Shown: positions 9,175-13,451 of the stretch, in pieces
How positions within the stretch are numbered: the first letter of the stretch is position 1
Layout of the letters: every line of letters begins with the position of its first letter
NCBI GenBank assembly: GCA_028565635.1
Contig: JAOXYB010038118.1
Location: 1 to 13,451, forward strand
From: Phoronis ovalis
Lineage: Eukaryota > Phoronida > Phoronidae
Reading direction: 5' to 3'
Length of the DNA: 13,451 nucleotides
Notes under the pieces: generated by a model
Seen by the model: the letters and a program-made list of their open reading frames with translations, nothing else
Database searches by the model: none
What the model was told of the DNA's origin: nothing
Made by a program: the position numbers and the translations under genes

Positions 9175-10227
9175 ATATATCCTGAAACCCAATCCATGTG
9201 TGTAGTTTAAATCAATTTCAATTTACCACATTCTTGCAAATTAAAGTACGCTTATTATTTAATAAGCGGCATAACATTATTACATAACTCTACTTATTTG
9301 ATAATAAATTTGATAACTGCTGATACTTGAGTGATATTATGTATTATTTATGACCAATCCTTCCTGTATTTTGTAACGTATCTAGTCAACATAGAATGAA
9401 TTTAATTAGTAGCTTGAAAGATACGAAACTGTTTGAAAGTGTTATTTAAAGTATTTTTATCTCTAAATCATTTTGGTTATTTTACTACGTTTTGCTCTTC
9501 AAAAATATCTGGGACAATAATGACTAAAGCTATTATTACCCCAGCTTAACCACAATTCCTGGTCATGACGTAATTATATTGTTTTATCATAATAAGTAAA
9601 CAATAGGTGATAAGTGCTATTTATATAGTACAAGTTTGCTATATATCGTACTGTTTAAATATTATTGACAAGCGTAAAGTGAGAAATAAGGTGTTAGTTG
9701 CGACATTATGTGCGGTTTTGCGACTTGAAATATTATTTCTGGCACGTAGTTGTCGCTACCAAAAACCGGTCAAAAAGGACATTAGCGGCATAGACAGGGA
9801 CATAATCTCCCTTGCTTAGAAACAATTGCCCTTGGATCAAAGCGGAAATCTTATTTATCCTCTTTTCGTTTGATGTTACAAATTGAAATTACAACTAAAT
9901 TGAAGAATATTAAAATTATGTATGTCACACCTTAAGGATATAAACCGTGATGTTACCAAGGGCATTAATATGATATCTTGTTAATGTTACTTTCTTATTA
10001 AACGAATTATCCCGAAAAGCTGCTCAACATCTTTTTCTTCAACTGTCACGGTTCACACTATACCGCAGAGACAATGCCATACTGTACCATGTATCATCCG
10101 GGTGCAATTGTATGATGGTTTCATTACTTGTGAAATGGGCAATTCAAAAGGCAATTATAGAAATAATCACACGATATAATACGGAAGGTACAATTAAAGC
10201 TGATATTCTGTCATGAAGAATAATGAC
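6770..10227. other. Intron-like, gene-free stretch
   Basis: Read as intron of the receptor gene. ORFs at 6814-7065 and 9607-9819 have no motif or good splice frame, and the minus-strand ORFs at 8917-9197 are translations of the TA repeat. I looked for the next receptor exon (R-x-(V/I)-(I/V)-M-C followed by G-M-x-x-G-x-Y-x-F-F) and found no convincing match. Near 9796-9835 lie AGGGACATAATCTCCCTT and AATTGCCCTT, which resemble short motifs common in bivalve DNA. Confidence 0.55.
9133..9171. repeat. (TA)19 microsatellite
   Basis: Nineteen uninterrupted TA units plus one T. It is likely length-polymorphic and able to extrude as a cruciform. It creates spurious Ile-Tyr repeat ORFs on the minus strand. 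Confidence 0.97.
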
Positions 10228-10380
10228 TTTTAGTGCGAACACCTCCGGCCATGCATATTTCGAAAATGGCCTGGTGGACCTCGTGACGACTCTTGAAACT
10301 CATTGAACGATTCGAGGTCCCAATGACAATGACTCGGTTACAAGCCGGGTTACAAGGCTATGGTTAGATATATAGAATCA
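10228..10380. other. GC-richer patch with short repeats and open frame
   Basis: CpG-containing sequence between AT-rich flanks. It holds GGACCTCG (10276-10283) inverted as CGAGGTCC (10313-10320), a GGCCAT/ATGGCC pair, and GGTTACAAG twice with a 12-base period (10336-10356). A plus frame reads MTFSANTSGHAYFENGLVDL and on to a TGA, then stays open for over 20 more codons. The TSGHAYF segment loosely recalls the TSGDYAFF of NPR ligand-binding domains, but the expected preceding strand is missing. It could be an old transposon fragment, a decayed exon or chance. Confidence 0.25.
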
Positions 10381-10587
10381 TAGAGCCTTATTGTAAGTTT
10401 TAGACGTCGTGTGCGTGCCCTTAGGTAAAATGGATATTTGTAATTGCCAGTCAATCCCAATTTTAAAACAATGCTGTATGCAGTAATTATTGCCTTATTA
10501 TAAAAAGGCTATCTAGTTTCATATTACGATTTATTTAAATGATTGCGAGTATAACAGTCTGACCCCAGGTAACCTTAAATTTCTTGA

Positions 10588-10872
10588 CCCATTCATGTAA
10601 CTAAGGGCATTTGCTTGATAATGGTTACAATATCAGACCTAGGGATTCACGGTATGTTGCCATACGATGATTTTCGGGATGGTTTTGCAGGGCGGGCATC
10701 ACAAGTTGAAGCGCTCCAAATGAAAATACATAAAGATAAAAAAGCATTTTTTATATCAACGCAATTTAATTTGCTTAAAAGCTTTCGCTTTGTTCATGCA
10801 AATCATGATTATAGCATTAAGTTTGTAGTTAGTATTGTTTTATTAACAATCTCCTTAAAGGTTGGTAAATAA
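10588..10872 (+). other. Unidentified open frame, possible exon
   Basis: A frame opens after a TGA at 10585 and runs about 94 codons to a TAA. Its first half is GC-richer and protein-like: LIMVTISDLGIHGMLPYDDF, then RDGFAGRASQVEALQMKIHK. After about 10740 it becomes AT-rich and hydrophobic, probably non-coding. The first part can be loosely laid on the NPR pattern (I/L)-M-L-x-A-x-x-x-G-x-x-G, and it lies on the correct strand and side of the receptor exon. The acceptor (CATGTAACTAAG|G) is weak, however, and the strand-forming Val-Ile-Met-Cys is not seen. I would not call it part of the receptor without transcript data. Confidence 0.2.
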
Positions 10873-11616
10873 AGAATATCGTTAATGCATATATGCATAT
10901 AATGACATATGTATGACTTTCTTAAAAATTATTTGATTGTGGTGATTTCATTTGTTTTTGTTACTTATTTATTTGCATCGTAAATCCGATCTACAAATGT
11001 TTTGCTGCTTAAACTGTTTCCCCATTCACTTTTACTTAAACTAATGAATGTTACTTTATGTTCGTCATTTTCGAAATACAGCAAAATACGAAAAACAGTG
11101 ACTCGCCTTATAACACGGACAAAGAAATAATTGGGTGGCTTTCTAAAAGTAATTTGCATGAGAATTTAAGTCATTAGGTGCTGTAAAATGTTGCAATATT
11201 TACGGCTACCTGAATTAATTCATGGACGTCATCACCATTTCCATTTACAAAATGACGCAGTATTGTATTATTTGTATTTTTTTCTTGCGCAGTAAACTAA
11301 ATTAAAATGATACGTTTGCTTGATATACACATCTGACATTTGATTTATTTGAATAAATATGCAGAATTATGGTTAATAATTATAATCAGTACCTCGTATT
11401 TTTATGAAATATGTTACACATTTATGTCAAAATCTGTTGCGGTATATTTATTTTAAATTTCCTTTCATGAAGTATCATTTAGCTATGATTATAAAACATG
11501 ATAATTATGATATTTTATGATAGCATGGTTATAAATTATTGATTGGGACATATCATAAGTAATGATGGAGAATCGAGATGCTCATTGCTTTAGAGATTCC
11601 AGCATATGACATGTAT
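10873..11616. other. Gene-free AT-rich stretch
   Basis: No recognisable gene. A minus-strand ORF at 10965-11159 has no motif. The 11470-11530 region is rich in ATGATAATTATGAT-like imperfect inverted repeats, which I treat as AT-rich low complexity. Confidence 0.55.
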
Positions 11617-11987
11617 TTACAATATTATATCAAGCAAAATTCGAATTGTCAACTTTCGATTGTGAAAAACTTCGATAAGTATTTTAATAGCTTGACGAAT
11701 GGCCAGGGCTAACCGCGGTATGTAGCAACTCACACCGTCTTCTTTTCCAACAATATGGATTTCGGCTGTCTCAGTTCTGAATATATTTTTTACTATAACC
11801 GATGTTACCGGAATTAATGAAATAATTGCTCCGTATGATATAATTATTAATGTATTAATTATAACTTTAGCATTAACATTTAATATATAGCCGCAGCAAT
11901 AGTGATAAAACAAAATCGAATCGAAAGTTATTCCTATAATTAATTTTACGATAAGGTACTTGCCGTCAGCAGTAAGCCGGAATAAAA
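11617..11987 (-). pseudogene. Open frame with ANF-receptor-like patch, possible exon or relict
   Basis: A stop-free minus-strand frame of about 120 codons follows an acceptor-like GATTAACAG and ends at a TAA, with a possible donor ATT|GTAAAT just before it. It has no internal ATG, so it would be an internal exon or a relict. It reads two hydrophobic stretches, YLIVKLIIGITFDSILF and VIINTLIIISYGAIISLIPV, then AEIHIVGKEDGVSCY and IPRLALAIRQAIKILIEVF, then LTIRILLD. The last three pieces match strand 1, helix 1 (R-x-x-x-A-I-R-x-A) and strand 2 of an ANF_receptor domain in order and at NPR-like spacing, and resemble residues 50-107 of the receptor exon in this window. A decayed multi-pass membrane protein, or chance in AT-rich DNA, remains possible. 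Confidence 0.28.
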
Positions 11988-12057
11988 CTGTTAATCAAGC
12001 ATATTGAAATGTGTCTGTGTGCAAACATCAGAATTCAGATATGCAAATTCAATATAT

Positions 12058-12110
12058 TTATAGCTGCATTATTCTTGCATCATTTCGCAGCGTCAATTGC
12101 AGGAAGTATA
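12058..12110 (-). other. Strong splice acceptor and short open exon candidate
   Basis: On the minus strand a pyrimidine tract ending TTTTTTTACTGCAG precedes TATACTTCCTGC, a textbook 3' splice site. One frame behind it stays open for 16 codons (YFLQLTLRND...) to a TAA. It lies 80 bases past the lectin-like frame, so it might be a terminal exon, but the joining phase is unclear. Confidence 0.2.
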
Positions 12111-12188
12111 CTGCAGTAAAAAAAGAATTTAAATTACATGCTCAGGAAATCAGCCTCAAGTGGCAAGTGGAAATGTGGGCACTCTAGC

Positions 12189-12339
12189 CTAGCCTTTAGC
12201 TATAATTCGCATCAGGGTACCTTCCGGTGTTACCTTAAATTGGCCTTGATACTTTCCATAACCATTATTGTAATTAATTAATATGCACGATCCACCTGTG
12301 TACAGTGGCTGATGGTGACCATTTGTGTCTAAACATCTG
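12189..12339 (-). CDS. Ricin-type (beta-trefoil) lectin-like exon, partial
   Basis: Behind a very good minus-strand acceptor (TTTTTTACCTTGTAG|C) an exon begins in phase with RCLDTNGHHQPLY. Cys-16-residues-Cys spacing follows (C of CLD to C of TGGSC), then NNGYGKYQGQFKVTPEGTLM and a short RIIAKG tail before a TAG. The Cys-Leu-Asp start, the second Cys about 16 on, the Gly-x-Gly-x-x-Gln-x-x-Phe run and the T-P-x-G-x-L are the pattern of one repeat of a ricin-type lectin domain, especially that at the C-terminus of polypeptide GalNAc-transferases (Golgi enzymes of mucin-type O-glycosylation). The family is known to have three such repeats and only one is seen here. AAG|GTAACA at 12234 could instead be a donor cutting the exon short. 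No catalytic domain is in the window, so it may be one exon of a larger gene or a relict. Confidence 0.35.
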
Positions 12340-12383
12340 CTACAAGGTAAAAAATCATAAACAAAGTTAACTTGGGATATCAC

Positions 12384-13370
12384 TATAGTTATCCGTTGTT
12401 GCTCGATAAATTAATCATGTTTTACTTTTATGGTAAAATTTGTATTGTAAAATATGGATTTGGTCTAATAGGTAAATTAGTATAACTTTCAGTTTGATCG
12501 ATGAGTTTTTGGCCGCAAAATTCGTGACAAAAGGGATGACGGGGTGACGTATTGGGCGGTCACTACGGTCAGTAAGCCAGTTATTCATTATGATATAAAT
12601 CAATGTGACCAACCATTTTGGAAGTCCGTACCTGGCAGTCGTATGTATTAGAGTCGTAGCGATTTATTGAGTTAATGCAATGCAGTGAAAGGCTGATGAA
12701 AATTGCTCGCGTGCTTTCTTATGCCTATATCTGGGGGATGTCTCTAGCTGTACACTCTATAATGATTGATCATTGCGGTTATTCTAGACCCTCTGCTGCT
12801 CACTTTAGTTTCAATCAAATAGTAAAAACTACAGTGTCGGTCTCCGCAAATAGACCTAACTGAATTACAAATGATATCCTAAAGTTGTTTTCTTGTATTT
12901 CATGAAATTGGAATTAAATGATTTTTGGAGTATATGTTGACATTATTATTTGCTATCCACTTCGTCTCAATTAGCTACGCTAATTATAGTTTTACAAGAA
13001 ATCTGGAGTGTGTAATTTAGCATAACGCAAATTAATTCATTTTGTAATTGAATTATATAATGCATGTTAAGGCTGGTAATGATCAGGTATATTGACAATC
13101 AAATTTCGAATGTATAAATTAAAAGTAGTGCAAAAAAGTTTATCATATCTATGGTTGATTAAATGGGAAGATTATATCTGAAATAGCACAGTCTTTTTAA
13201 TAAAAAAAATATTTTAGCGTAATGTATTGGAGATTGAACGGTTTTAGATTTCAAAATGATCAGACGTTTCTATCGCGGTTATTTTGCGAATGTATTTTCT
13301 GCTGTGAATCGCATAAGTAGCGAAAAAAATAGATTGATCTTTTAGCAATTGAATCTGATTCATTTAGGAA
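12384..13370. other. Stretch without recognisable gene
   Basis: Two modest GC-richer islands (about 12510-12580 and 12630-12860) carry short ORFs, 12415-12612 minus and 12675-12863 plus. The latter has a hydrophobic run (VLSYAYIWGMSLAVHSIMI) but no motif. If the lectin-like exon belongs to a larger minus-strand gene, its upstream exons would lie here or beyond the window. I could not identify any. Confidence 0.45.
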
Positions 13371-13451
13371 ATCACTCGACCGTTCACAGCTAAGGAGCGA
13401 GACCGGTGCCATTCGAAAGAGCGTACCCGACTTGGTATACACCGGCACGCA
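13371..13451. other. GC-richer window edge, possible exon end
   Basis: The last 80 bases are markedly richer in GC and CpG than the preceding kilobase. Both strands are open. Minus: a frame entering from the window edge, CVPVYTKSGTLFRMAPVSLL, staying open to 13260. Plus: after CCGTTCACAG|, LRSETGAIRKSVPDLVYTGT. Neither matches a family I know, and strand cannot be decided from 80 bases. Confidence 0.2.

Noticed and set aside
8917-9197. Two minus-strand ORFs encoding Ile-Tyr repeats
   Set aside because: They are translations of the (TA)19 microsatellite and its flanks, with no protein motif.
9607-9819. Plus-strand 70-codon ORF as the next receptor exon
   Set aside because: Cys and Arg are scattered without the family pattern, the apparent start is not an ATG, and there is no good acceptor.
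1-13451. CRISPR array, bacterial operon or phage-like system
   Set aside because: The single clear gene is a spliced animal receptor and the DNA is intron- and microsatellite-rich. There are no regularly spaced repeats and no tightly packed genes.

Overview
The window reads as animal nuclear DNA with very low gene density. It is AT-rich (about two thirds A+T by eye), with microsatellites, long gene-free stretches and a large intron. The one confident gene is an invertebrate-style receptor. Two short motifs near 9795-9835 resemble filler sequences I recall as common in bivalve genomes, so a mollusc (perhaps a bivalve) is my best guess. That placement is weak.

The firm gene is a plus-strand first coding exon at 5918-6761 (alternative end 6765). 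It encodes a signal peptide and the N-terminal lobe of an ANF/natriuretic-peptide-receptor type ligand-binding domain, as found in receptor guanylate cyclases and NPR-C. The exon runs into a splice donor, and the rest of the receptor is not securely found downstream. A leader region with an upstream ORF (5659-5937) precedes it. That ORF stops one base before the ATG that best fits the signal peptide.

Region by region: 1-64 is an AT/GT microsatellite. 65-3240 has no gene but holds a 59-bp palindrome and two CTCF-like motifs. 3240-3650 is a CpG-rich island with a small ORF and a 31-bp-period repeat, either a promoter/exon or an LTR-like remnant. 3725-3865 is a run of four hairpins. 4442-4860 holds an open exon-like frame followed by a decaying one. 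5640-6769 is the receptor leader and exon. 6770-10230 is intron-like, with a (TA)19 tract. 10228-10870 holds two GC-richer patches with short open frames. 11617-12340 holds minus-strand open frames: one with an ANF-receptor-like patch, one resembling a ricin-type (beta-trefoil) lectin repeat behind a good splice acceptor. The last 80 bases are GC-richer and may be the edge of another exon.

Nothing shows these pieces working together as a system. At most, the minus-strand pieces hint at a second gene, or relics of one, on the opposite strand to the receptor. All exon calls other than the receptor exon are low confidence and rest on motif shape and splice signals alone.
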